Positions 19,024-27,169 of a stretch of DNA of 64,000 nucleotides are shown piece by piece. Below the pieces are notes generated by a model that made no database searches, was not told the origin of the DNA, and saw only the letters and a program-made list of their open reading frames with translations. The position numbers were made by a program, and so were the translations under genes. Source of the DNA: an uncultured Cohaesibacter sp. Lineage in GTDB: Bacteria; Pseudomonadota; Alphaproteobacteria; Rhizobiales; Cohaesibacteraceae. The stretch's first letter is position 1. Each line of letters starts with the position of its first letter. The DNA lies in NCBI RefSeq assembly GCF_963677725.1, contig NZ_OY782507.1:4508171-4572170 (forward strand). Reading direction: 5' to 3'.

Positions 19024-20424
19024 ATGACCAAACATGCCGAACCAGTGAAGCTGACGCTTTACAACAGCCTGACAAAGCGCAAAGAGGCTTTCGAGCCGAT
19101 CGATCCGAACAATGTTCGCATGTATGTCTGTGGACCCACCGTCTATGACACCGCCCATATCGGCAATGCCCGTCCGGTGGTGGTGTTTGACATGCTCTTC
19201 CGTCTGCTGCGCCATACATATGGGGCTGAACATGTCACTTATGTGCGGAATATCACCGACGTGGATGACAAGATCAACGCCCGCGCGGCCGATCGTGGCA
19301 TCTCCATTCGTGAGCTGACCGAAGAAACGACGGCGCTCTATCATGCGGATATGGATGCATTGGGTGCCATGCGGCCAACAATCGAGCCTCGGGCGACAGA
19401 GCATATCGACGAGATGCTGTCGATGATCGCCACCCTGATCGATAAAGGCCATGCCTATGCCGCCGAAGGCCATGTGCTGTTTGCTGTCGATACGATGGAA
19501 GATTATGGCGCCTTGTCGGGGCGGTCCACCGACGACATGATTGCTGGTGCGCGGGTCGAGGTGGCTCCGTATAAACGCAATCCGATGGACTTTGTCCTGT
19601 GGAAACCGTCCAAAGAAGGCGAGCCGAGCTGGCCAAGCCCTTGGGGCGAGGGGCGTCCCGGCTGGCATATCGAATGCTCTGCCATGAGCGAGAAGCATCT
19701 TGGTGAAGAGTTCGACATTCATGGCGGCGGGATCGATCTGACGTTCCCACATCATGAGAATGAAATCGCCCAGTCGCGCTGTGCCCATGGCAATCACGCC
19801 ATGGCGCGGGTCTGGATGCATAATGGTTTTGTTCAGGTTGAAGGGGAGAAGATGTCCAAATCACTTGGCAACTTCACCACCGTTCATGATCTGATTGATC
19901 ATTGGCCGGGGGAAGCGATCCGGCTTGCATTGCTGACCACCCATTATACCAAACCGTTCAACTGGACGGCGGATGGGGTTCGCGATGCCAAGAAGATGCT
20001 TGATCAATGGTATGCTCTGACCGCTGATGTGGAGGCTTCCGAGCCGGATGATGCAGTGATTGCTGCTTTGGCTGAAGATCTCAACACGCCAAAGGCGATT
20101 GCGGAGCTTCATGGCTTGCGCAGCAAGGCACAGGGCGGTGACCTTGAGGCCGCAGCCCGCCTCAAGGCTAGCTTGCAGCAATTGATCGGTGTCTTGGCAA
20201 AGGATCCGCAGGACTGGGCCAATTGGCGCCCTGCTGGTGCTGGCGACGTGGATGAAGCCGCCATACAGGTGCTTGTTGATGAGCGGCGGGATGCGCGCAA
20301 CAACAAGGATTTTGCCAAGTCTGACGCGTTGCGTGACCAGCTCACCGCGATGGGCGTGGTATTGAATGATAGCAAGAATAAAGAAACGGGGCAGTTCGAA
20401 ACGAGCTGGACCCTAAAAGCCTAA
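19024..20424 (+). CDS. cysS: Cysteinyl-tRNA synthetase
   Basis: A 466-residue class I synthetase. It has the zinc-binding and HIGH region [19 protein letters not shown], the zinc ligands in [20 protein letters not shown] and [13 protein letters not shown], and the KMSKSLGNF loop. It charges tRNA-Cys. The start ATG at 19024 is preceded by GGGAATGGGTCA. The frame is open for another 348 bases upstream, but that part lacks family similarity. A terminator follows, and cimA starts about 140 bp later. Confidence 0.96.
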   Translation: MTKHAEPVKLTLYNSLTKRKEAFEPIDPNNVRMYVCGPTVYDTAHIGNARPVVVFDMLFRLLRHTYGAEHVTYVRNITDVDDKINARAADRGISIRELTEETTALYHADMDALGAMRPTIEPRATEHIDEMLSMIATLIDKGHAYAAEGHVLFAVDTMEDYGALSGRSTDDMIAGARVEVAPYKRNPMDFVLWKPSKEGEPSWPSPWGEGRPGWHIECSAMSEKHLGEEFDIHGGGIDLTFPHHENEIAQSRCAHGNHAMARVWMHNGFVQVEGEKMSKSLGNFTTVHDLIDHWPGEAIRLALLTTHYTKPFNWTADGVRDAKKMLDQWYALTADVEASEPDDAVIAALAEDLNTPKAIAELHGLRSKAQGGDLEAAARLKASLQQLIGVLAKDPQDWANWRPAGAGDVDEAAIQVLVDERRDARNNKDFAKSDALRDQLTAMGVVLNDSKNKETGQFETSWTLKA

Positions 20425-20430
20425 GATTGA

Positions 20431-20465
20431 AGAACCCGCACAGGTTTCCTTGCGGGTTCTTTTCT
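20431..20465 (+). terminator. Intrinsic terminator after cysS
   Basis: AGAACCCGCA (20431-20440) pairs with TGCGGGTTCT (20451-20460), loop CAGGTTTCCT, followed by TTTCT. It starts seven bases after the cysS stop. Confidence 0.9.
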
Positions 20466-20567
20466 ATCCACCTTCCAGAAACAAAGACAAGAATTGGATG
20501 CGTGGCTTTGCGGGGCCAAGGCTCCGATCACAAACAGCAACCAGACTGCAATTCAGGATCCAAAGCA

Positions 20568-22154
20568 ATGACCAAAGAACGTCTCTATCTGTTCGATACC
20601 ACGCTGCGCGATGGTGCACAGACCAACGGCCTTGATTTCAACGTTGAGAACAAGATTGTCATTGCCCGCATTCTGGATGAGCTTGGGGTGGATTATGTGG
20701 AAGGGGGCTATCCGGGAGCCAATCCGACGGATGATGCCTTTTTTACGGAGAAACGCACGGAAAAAGCCACTTTCACCGCCTTTGGCATGACCAAACGGGC
20801 CGGGCGGTCGGTGGAGAATGACCCCGGTGTGCAGGCTCTGATCAATTCGTCGGCTGATGCGATCTGCTATGTGGCAAAAAGCTGGGATTATCATGTTGAT
20901 GTGGCGCTTGGCTGCACCAATGAGGAAAATCTCGAAGGCATCGCCGACTCGGTCAAGGCGGCGATTGCTGCTGGCAAGGTCGCTCTGGTCGATTGCGAAC
21001 ATTTCTTTGATGGCTACAAGGCCAATCGGGACTATGCGCTGGCATGCGTCAAGACTGCCTATGAGGCGGGCGCGCGATGGGTTGTCCTTTGTGACACCAA
21101 TGGTGGCACCATGCCGCACGAAGTCCATGAGATCGTTCTGGAGGTGAGCAAGCATGTGCCGGGGTCGCATCTTGGCATTCATGCCCACAATGACACCGAA
21201 CAGGCGGTGGCCAACTCATTGGCGGCCGTGCGTGCCGGGGCGCGGCAAATCCAAGGCACATTGAATGGCATTGGCGAACGTTGCGGCAATGCCAATCTGG
21301 TCTCTCTGATCCCGACCTTGAAACTGAAGCCGGAATTTGCCGATCAGTTTGAGCTTGGTGTCAGTGACAAGGGCTTGAAAAGCCTGACGATGATTTCGCG
21401 CCAGTTTGACGATTTGCTCAATGAAGCCCCGGACCGCCATCAGCCTTATGTGGGCGAAAGCGCCTTTGCGACTAAGGCGGGGATCCATGCTTCGGCAATT
21501 CTGAAAGACCCCCATACCTATGAGCATGTGGCTCCTGATCAGGTGGGCAACAGTCGTCGGGTTCTGGTTTCCAATCAGGCGGGCCTGTCCAACCTGATTG
21601 AAGAGCTGGCCCGGATGGGCATCGAGGTCGACAAGAAGGACAAACGCCTGCCCGATCTGCTGGGCATCGTCAAGCAACGTGAGGCGGAAGGTTATGCCTA
21701 TGAAGGGGCCGGGGCGTCGCTGGAATTGTTGGCGCGGCGGCATCTGGGCAGCGTGCCTGACTATTTCCGGGTGGAGAGTTTCCGCACCGTGGTTGAGCGC
21801 CGCTACAATGCGATGGGCGAACTAGTGACCATGTCTGAAGCTGTGGTCAAGGTGGAAATCGATGGGGAGACCCGGATGTCGGTGGCCGAAGGACAGGGCC
21901 CGGTCAACGCCCTTGATATCGCCTTGCGCAAGGATCTTGGCACGTTGCAAGACAAGATCGAAAATCTCGAACTGGTCGATTATAAGGTGCGTATTCTGAA
22001 TGGCGGCACCAGTGCGACGACCCGGGTATTGATAGAAAGCCGTGACGGGCAGGGACATCGCTGGTTTACAGTTGGTGTTTCTGAGAATATTGTCGACGCC
22101 TCTTTCCAGGCTTTGGTGGATTCCGTCACCTACAAGCTCTTCAAATATTCATGA
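20568..22154 (+). CDS. cimA: (R)-citramalate synthase
   Basis: A 528-residue enzyme of the isopropylmalate/homocitrate synthase superfamily. The N-terminal DTTLRDGAQTNGLDF, a central HLGIHAHNDTEQAVANS metal-binding motif and NGIGERCGNANL are present, followed by a C-terminal LeuA-type regulatory dimer domain (FRVESFRTVVERR onward). The sequence fits the CimA-type subgroup, which condenses pyruvate and acetyl-CoA to citramalate on a threonine-independent route to isoleucine. The start at 20568 begins MTKERLYLFDTTLRDG. The regulatory domain suggests feedback control by isoleucine, which is inference from the family. Confidence 0.9.
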   Translation: MTKERLYLFDTTLRDGAQTNGLDFNVENKIVIARILDELGVDYVEGGYPGANPTDDAFFTEKRTEKATFTAFGMTKRAGRSVENDPGVQALINSSADAICYVAKSWDYHVDVALGCTNEENLEGIADSVKAAIAAGKVALVDCEHFFDGYKANRDYALACVKTAYEAGARWVVLCDTNGGTMPHEVHEIVLEVSKHVPGSHLGIHAHNDTEQAVANSLAAVRAGARQIQGTLNGIGERCGNANLVSLIPTLKLKPEFADQFELGVSDKGLKSLTMISRQFDDLLNEAPDRHQPYVGESAFATKAGIHASAILKDPHTYEHVAPDQVGNSRRVLVSNQAGLSNLIEELARMGIEVDKKDKRLPDLLGIVKQREAEGYAYEGAGASLELLARRHLGSVPDYFRVESFRTVVERRYNAMGELVTMSEAVVKVEIDGETRMSVAEGQGPVNALDIALRKDLGTLQDKIENLELVDYKVRILNGGTSATTRVLIESRDGQGHRWFTVGVSENIVDASFQALVDSVTYKLFKYS

Positions 22155-22202
22155 TTGCGTGAGGGGGCCGGGTCCGGTCTGCTCGGCTAAAGCGAGGACC
22201 CT

Positions 22203-23177
22203 GTGTCTCAACCGCCAAAAGATGGGGGTGGGCCATCTTATGTGGCCGCCGCCCAAAGTGATGATGCGTCCCAACGCGAGGCTAGGTTAGGCCTTCTGGC
22301 GGCGATTGGCGCGTATGGGTCATGGGGTATTCTGACGCTCTTTTATTCCCATTTGTCCCATGTGCCACCGTTGGAAGTGGTGTCGCATCGCGTTGCCTGG
22401 TCGGTGCTGGTTCTATCCTTGTTCTTTGTCTGGCGCAGGCGATGGGGCGAAGTGTGGCATATTTTCCGCACCCCGCGCATTTTGTTTATTCTGCTGGCGA
22501 CCAGCATTCTGATTTCAGTGAACTGGCTGACCTATATCTGGGCCGTGAGCAATGGGCGTGCAACGGAAGCCAGTCTTGGCTATTTCATCGTGCCGCTGGT
22601 CAATGTGGCGATGGGCTATCTGATGCTGTCTGAGCGTTTGTCGCGCTGGCAAGGGGTGGCGATCATGCTCGCAGTCCTTGCCATTGGCTTGCAGTTTGCC
22701 TTGCTCGGGACCATACCGGTGGTGTCGCTCACCCTGGCAGCAAGCTTTGGGCTCTATGGCTATTTACGCAAGATTGTGCCGGTCGGTGCCAATATCGGGT
22801 TGCTGATCGAATTGATCCTGATTTCGCCCTTCGCAGTGGGCTTTCTCATTTATGTGAACAGCATGGGCGAGGGGCATTTGTTCGGCTATGGCACCAAGAC
22901 CACCTTGCTGTTGTTGCTGACGGGGTTTGTGACCTATTTGCCGCTGATGTGGTTTTCAGCTGCCGCGCAACGCCTGAGAATGTCGACCATTGGGGTGCTG
23001 CAATATATGAACCCGACGATCCAGTTTCTGGTGGCAGTCTTCTTGCTGGGCGAGGTGGTGTCGACCAGCAAGCTCATAACCTTTGTGCTGATCTGGCTGT
23101 CGGTGCTGATCTATTGCTATGATGTGCTGACAGCATCGCGTCGCCAGAAAAGAAAAGCGGCAATCCCGCCAAGCTGA
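22203..23177 (+). CDS. rarD: RarD-type EamA-family transporter
   Basis: A 324-residue protein with about ten hydrophobic segments. The RarD pattern is visible in IGAYGSWGILTLFYSHLSHVPPLEVVSHRVAWSVL, LISVNWLTYIWAVSNGRATEASLGYFI and LQYMNPTIQFLVAVFLLGE. Members are drug/metabolite-superfamily permeases; the substrate is unknown. A GTG start at 22203 is used, with AAAGCGAGGACCCT upstream. The stop sits inside a symmetric hairpin shared with the convergent gene. Confidence 0.88.
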   Translation: MSQPPKDGGGPSYVAAAQSDDASQREARLGLLAAIGAYGSWGILTLFYSHLSHVPPLEVVSHRVAWSVLVLSLFFVWRRRWGEVWHIFRTPRILFILLATSILISVNWLTYIWAVSNGRATEASLGYFIVPLVNVAMGYLMLSERLSRWQGVAIMLAVLAIGLQFALLGTIPVVSLTLAASFGLYGYLRKIVPVGANIGLLIELILISPFAVGFLIYVNSMGEGHLFGYGTKTTLLLLLTGFVTYLPLMWFSAAAQRLRMSTIGVLQYMNPTIQFLVAVFLLGEVVSTSKLITFVLIWLSVLIYCYDVLTASRRQKRKAAIPPS

Positions 23178-23192
23178 CCCCGGCGGGGTCAG
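23174..23192. terminator. Symmetric hairpin containing both convergent stop codons
   Basis: CTGACCCC (23174-23181) pairs with GGGGTCAG (23185-23192) around a three-base loop. The TGA stops of rarD on the plus strand and of the YdcZ-type gene on the minus strand both lie within the arms. There is no T-tract on either side, so termination is uncertain. Confidence 0.5.
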
Positions 23193-23650
23193 TCCTGTCT
23201 GGGAATTAACAGCCAGATTGCGCCAGCCAACATTAGCAATCCGCCAACGCGGCGCACGTCGATGGGCTGTGGTTCGCGTCCCGTCCAGCCAAAACTGTCG
23301 GCCAGCAACGCCAGTGCCATTTGACCAAAAATAATCAGCGGTACGGCTGCAGCCGGGCTTACATGGCCGAAGGCATAGGCCGATCCAGTGACAATCACCA
23401 CGCCTGCCAAACCGCCGATCAGCGACAGGCCAATGCGGGACCAATCCAACGGTGCGACCGAAAAGTTGCCGGTTGGATAGAGCAGGGTGAGAAAGAAGGC
23501 TCCAAGCAAGCCGCCAGCAATCAGAATGACGAGGCCGGTGCTGACCGCATTGTCCGCCACGCTCATGCGTGCGGCGAAAATGCCCTGCACACCGACAAAG
23601 ACGCCAACTGCAAGTGCCGAAAGGGTGCCCATCAGGGCAAACTGGTTCAT
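23189..23650 (-). CDS. YdcZ/DUF606-type DMT transporter
   Basis: A 153-residue protein with five hydrophobic segments, starting MNQFALMGTLSALAVG and containing the DUF606 pattern GVQGIFAARMS, then a PLIIFGQMALALLADSFGW segment, ending in GGLLMLAGAIWLL. These are half-size members of the drug/metabolite transporter superfamily that probably work as oligomers. The substrate is unknown. The start at 23650 is preferred over an upstream in-frame start at 23671. Confidence 0.85.
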   Translation of the reverse strand: MNQFALMGTLSALAVGVFVGVQGIFAARMSVADNAVSTGLVILIAGGLLGAFFLTLLYPTGNFSVAPLDWSRIGLSLIGGLAGVVIVTGSAYAFGHVSPAAAVPLIIFGQMALALLADSFGWTGREPQPIDVRRVGGLLMLAGAIWLLIPRQD

Positions 23651-23878
23651 GATAGTCCTCGATAGTCTCAAGGGGCTTTTTCATCCGATTGGATGACAGG
23701 GAGCACCAAGATAAGCGCCATGCCGAATGAAGGCCGTATGGGGCCGTGATCGACATAAACCGCGAATGCGTTGCGGCCAATGCGCCATATCAAAATGATG
23801 CAAAAATAGCAACGATTGCGGTGAATAGGATCGCAAAATTAGTCCAAAGGGCAGTTGAGGGAAGGGGCCTGCAACGGA

Positions 23879-24490
23879 TCAGAGGCGCTTCATCTCGTCG
23901 CTGCCATGGTCAAGGCCTATGTCACTGTCCGGCACGTTGGCCGCAGCTTCGATCAGCATGGGGACAATGTCTTCGGCCTTGCTCGCCGCAAGGAAGCCAA
24001 CATCCATGCCAGTGCGGATGAAATCTTCGGCGCGCATATGGTTGAGCAGGACAGTCAAAGGATCCCAGAAGCCATTGATATTGGCCAGCAGAACCGGCTT
24101 CTTGTGGCGACCCAGTTGGGCCCAGGTGAGCATTTCAACCAGCTCTTCCAGCGTGCCGATGCCGCCCGGGAGCGCCACGAAGGCTTGCGCATGATTGAAC
24201 ATCAGGCGTTTGCGTTCATGCATGTCCTCGGTGATGATCAGCTCCTGAACATCGTCGAGCATAGCCTCGCGCTGTTGCAAAAAGCCCGGAATGATGCCTG
24301 TAACCCGGCCGCCATGGTCGAGCACGCTTTTTGCCGTGATGCCCATCAAGCCGACAGAGCCGCCGCCATAGACCAGCTCAATGCCCGCTTCTGCCATGCT
24401 TTGACCGAGAATCTCGGCCGCTTTTGCATAGGCAGGGTTGTTGCCGCGGCCAGAGCCGCAATAAACGCAGATTTTTTCAAGTTTTGCCAT
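23879..24490 (-). CDS. LOG-family nucleotide 5'-monophosphate phosphoribohydrolase
   Basis: A 203-residue protein starting MAKLEKICVYCGSGRGNNP. The GGGSVGLMG loop and the PGGIGTLEELVE motif identify the LOG (lonely guy) family, TIGR00730. Such enzymes cleave ribose 5-phosphate from cytokinin nucleotides or from AMP; the natural substrate in this organism is not known. The frame is open upstream to 24688, but similarity begins only at the ATG at 24490. Confidence 0.9.
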   Translation of the reverse strand: MAKLEKICVYCGSGRGNNPAYAKAAEILGQSMAEAGIELVYGGGSVGLMGITAKSVLDHGGRVTGIIPGFLQQREAMLDDVQELIITEDMHERKRLMFNHAQAFVALPGGIGTLEELVEMLTWAQLGRHKKPVLLANINGFWDPLTVLLNHMRAEDFIRTGMDVGFLAASKAEDIVPMLIEAAANVPDSDIGLDHGSDEMKRL

Positions 24491-24837
24491 GAAATCTGTG
24501 TCGCATTGGAAGGGGGCGTGGTCAAGAAAGTTGCAACGCTTTCCCCACGCAATGACATTTGGCGCGATTTCGAGGCCAATTGGGACGAAATTGCCGGTTT
24601 CCAACCCGCAGACTGGGGCAATTGCTTGCCCGGCGGTCAAAAACAGGTTAATCCAGACTGAGAAACAAAAGGAATCCGCCGCTTTCAAGCTCTTGATGTG
24701 GATTGAATAAGGCTCTGTGACAACGATAAAAATGAAAATAGACAGTTGTATCTAAATGGGCCGTGCAATCTGTTGAGTGACACGATAGTCTGGTTGGGCC
24801 AACGCCGGGTATGGCGACAAACAAGTGTGATGGAATT
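24491..24837. promoter_or_regulatory. Divergent LOG/LysM intergenic region
   Basis: About 350 bases separate the two divergent starts. The half near the LysM gene is AT-rich, notably around 24727-24755, as expected for a promoter. I see no RNA gene, repeat or convincing small protein. Confidence 0.35.
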
Positions 24838-26502
24838 ATGAAGTCTGCTGCTCTTTTGATGTCCGTTGGTGGTGGCGTGGTTGCCGTTGCTGTCGGTGTG
24901 TTCGTCTTTGCCGATCAATTGGGATTGGGGAACAAGGCGGCGCCTGAAAAACCCGCCGTGACCCAAGGTTCGAATCCAACTCAAAACCCGGCTAAGGCCT
25001 CTGACCCGACCACGCCGAAAGCTGGTGAGACGCCCGCTGCGCAATTGGCGGCAAAAAAGCCTGAGATCGCGCCTGACAAGGAGCCGGTGACGGAACCCGT
25101 CAAGGAGGTTGCGCAAGATCCGCAGTCCACGACCGCCGAGCCATCGGCCAGTGCTCCGGAAAAGGCGGCAGAAGCTGATGCAAAGCCAAAGCCAGAGGTG
25201 ACAGGTCCCACTTTTGATGTTGTGCGCGTTGAACCCAATGGGGAAACGCTCGTGGCAGGCAAAGCCAGCCCGGGTTGGAAGGTTGAACTGAAAAATGGCG
25301 AAAAGGTTCTGGCCAAGGCCGTGGCTGATGTCAATGGCGACTGGGTTATGGTCCTTGAAAAAGCGCTCGATAAGGGCGTCTCCGATTTGTCGCTCTCCGG
25401 GACATCGAAAGATGGCACCAGTTCCATTGCCTCGACCAGCAATGTGACTGTCGCCTTGCCGGAAGATGGCAGCGGCGAAGTGCTGGTGGTTGAGACAGCG
25501 CCGGGTCAGGCTTCCAAAATTCTGGCTAAGCTGGCCGCGCCAAAGACCGAAGCGCCTAATGTTGAAGACCCCGCCAAGGCTGAGCAACAGGTTGCAGCCG
25601 CTGCGCCCCAACAGCCAGTCGCCCCGACAGAAGCGGCTAAATCGCAACCCGACACACTTGTCACCGAGAGTAAAGATAAAGCTGACCCTGCTTCGGCGCC
25701 TGAGGGAGCCAAGACACCTGTCGAAGCGGTGAAGGACAAAGTCACGACACCTGATACATCGGGCGCTGATATCAAGCCGGCAACCCCAACTGCCGAGCTG
25801 GTCAAGCAAGATGCTAAATCTGATGAGAAGCCTAAGGACGGAAAGCCTGAGCCTGCATCAGTCGATCATCTCGTCTCCATCGAAGCGGTCGAGATTGAAG
25901 GTGACGTTTTGTTCGTTGCGGGTGCGGCGGAGCCTGCTGGATCGATTGTTCGCCTCTATGTCGATAATCGCGCGGTCTCGGATCAGCGCAGTGGCGAAAC
26001 CGGCCGTTATTTGTTTGATGGCAAGCTGAAGCTGGATATTGGCGAGCATCGGGCTCGTGTCGATTTGCTGGATACCGAAGGCGGCATTGTGGCCAAACGG
26101 GCCGAAGTGGTCTTCACCAAAAAGGCTCCCGCCGCTACCGGGAGTGAAGGCGAAAGCTCTGTGGTGGTTGATGCCAAGCCTGTCAGCGATGCAAACAGTG
26201 CGGCCGCGCCAACCAGTGAAACAACCCCGGCATCGTCTCTGCCAGTGAAGACCAAGAAAGTCATCATTCGCCGTGGTGACAATCTGTGGGAGATTGCGCG
26301 CCGCGTCTATGGGGCAGGGGTCCGCTATTCCACGATTTACGACACCAACATCAAGCAGATTCGCAATCCGAACCTGATTTATCCGGGGCAGGTGTTTGAA
26401 TTGCCCGAAGGCGAAGATGGATGGGAACGCAATTTCGATGCGGTTGAAGCACCACCAGAAGAGCCTGCAGATGGGTCCGCTACCCCTGCCAATGGTGGCT
26501 GA
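24838..26502 (+). CDS. LysM-domain envelope protein with Ig-like segments
   Basis: A protein of about 554 residues with one N-terminal hydrophobic anchor (SVGGGVVAVAVGVFVF). A long Ala/Pro/Lys/Glu-rich linker follows, then two beta-rich Ig-like segments (PTFDVVRVEPNGETLVAGKA near residues 125-220 and VEIEGDVLFVAGAAEP near 345-425). A C-terminal LysM domain at roughly 472-522 (RRGDNLWEIARRVYGAG to NPNLIYPGQVFELPE) should bind peptidoglycan. An in-frame ATG at 24811 is an alternative start. Its role is likely structural or regulatory in the cell wall, but I cannot name one. Confidence 0.82.
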   Translation: MKSAALLMSVGGGVVAVAVGVFVFADQLGLGNKAAPEKPAVTQGSNPTQNPAKASDPTTPKAGETPAAQLAAKKPEIAPDKEPVTEPVKEVAQDPQSTTAEPSASAPEKAAEADAKPKPEVTGPTFDVVRVEPNGETLVAGKASPGWKVELKNGEKVLAKAVADVNGDWVMVLEKALDKGVSDLSLSGTSKDGTSSIASTSNVTVALPEDGSGEVLVVETAPGQASKILAKLAAPKTEAPNVEDPAKAEQQVAAAAPQQPVAPTEAAKSQPDTLVTESKDKADPASAPEGAKTPVEAVKDKVTTPDTSGADIKPATPTAELVKQDAKSDEKPKDGKPEPASVDHLVSIEAVEIEGDVLFVAGAAEPAGSIVRLYVDNRAVSDQRSGETGRYLFDGKLKLDIGEHRARVDLLDTEGGIVAKRAEVVFTKKAPAATGSEGESSVVVDAKPVSDANSAAAPTSETTPASSLPVKTKKVIIRRGDNLWEIARRVYGAGVRYSTIYDTNIKQIRNPNLIYPGQVFELPEGEDGWERNFDAVEAPPEEPADGSATPANGG

Positions 26503-26557
26503 ATGCCCTTTGGTCTGCCTCTGTACAGGTTTAGGACCTGATTCAACAAAATGCACT

Positions 26558-26582
26558 AAGCCCGCTTATTGGCGGGCTTTTT
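26558..26582 (+). terminator. Intrinsic terminator after the LysM gene
   Basis: AGCCCGC pairs with GCGGGCT across a TTATTG loop, followed by TTTT. It lies about 55 bp after the stop. Confidence 0.88.
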
Positions 26583-26729
26583 GCTGTTCGGATCGGAGCG
26601 CTTTTGGTCCTGTCCTTTACCCGAGTTCTTTTATCGTTTTTTATCGATTAGTCCTTGTCGGGCAATCCTGTCTCTGCTATTCATCGTATAAATGCGATGA
26701 AACCGAAGCAATGTTGCGCAGGAGGGACC

Positions 26730-27098
26730 ATGGCGATGAAACGGGAAATTTGCCGCCGGACCGGTGCGCGCGCGGATGCCGACGAGCATCGTTGCTGCCA
26801 TCAGAATGATGAGTTGGTGAAGCTCTACAAGGCCATGGCTCATCCAGTGCGGTTAATGATCCTGACGCGGTTGGCGTCGGACCAGCATCGCTGCTGTGGA
26901 GACATTTGCTCCGAGTTGCCGTTGGCACAATCCACGGTATCACAGCATCTCAAGGTGCTGCGCGAAGCAGGTTTTATTGAACAAAAGGCCTGTGGCCAAC
27001 ATTCTCATTACAAACTCAACGCACAAGGCATCGCTTTGCTGAAAAGGCAGAGCGAGCAATTCTTCCAATCCCTTGATTCTGCGTCGCACATTTCCTGA
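26730..27098 (+). CDS. Cys-rich ArsR-family metal(loid) regulator
   Basis: A 122-residue winged-helix regulator. The start at 26730 is fixed by an excellent GGAGGGACC site. The recognition region reads CSELPLAQSTVSQHLKVLREAGFIE. Seven cysteines are present (8, 22, 23, 55, 56, 60, 88). The motif HRCCGDIC at 53-60 falls where E. coli ArsR has its As(III)-binding CVCDLC, although the middle position here is glycine. A metal or metalloid inducer is therefore likely. The Atm1-type exporter follows 71 bp downstream with no clear terminator between, so regulation of that exporter is a reasonable inference. Confidence 0.88.
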   Translation: MAMKREICRRTGARADADEHRCCHQNDELVKLYKAMAHPVRLMILTRLASDQHRCCGDICSELPLAQSTVSQHLKVLREAGFIEQKACGQHSHYKLNAQGIALLKRQSEQFFQSLDSASHIS

Positions 27099-27169
27099 CC
27101 CGTGTGTGTGAGGGCCTCCCCTGTGAGGGAGCCGCAGAATCAATGACCGAAACAATCTAGGACCAAATC

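Noticed and set aside
24966-24981. GGTTCGAATCC, which looks like a tRNA T-arm
   Set aside because: It lies inside the LysM-protein reading frame, with no matching acceptor, D or anticodon stems around it.
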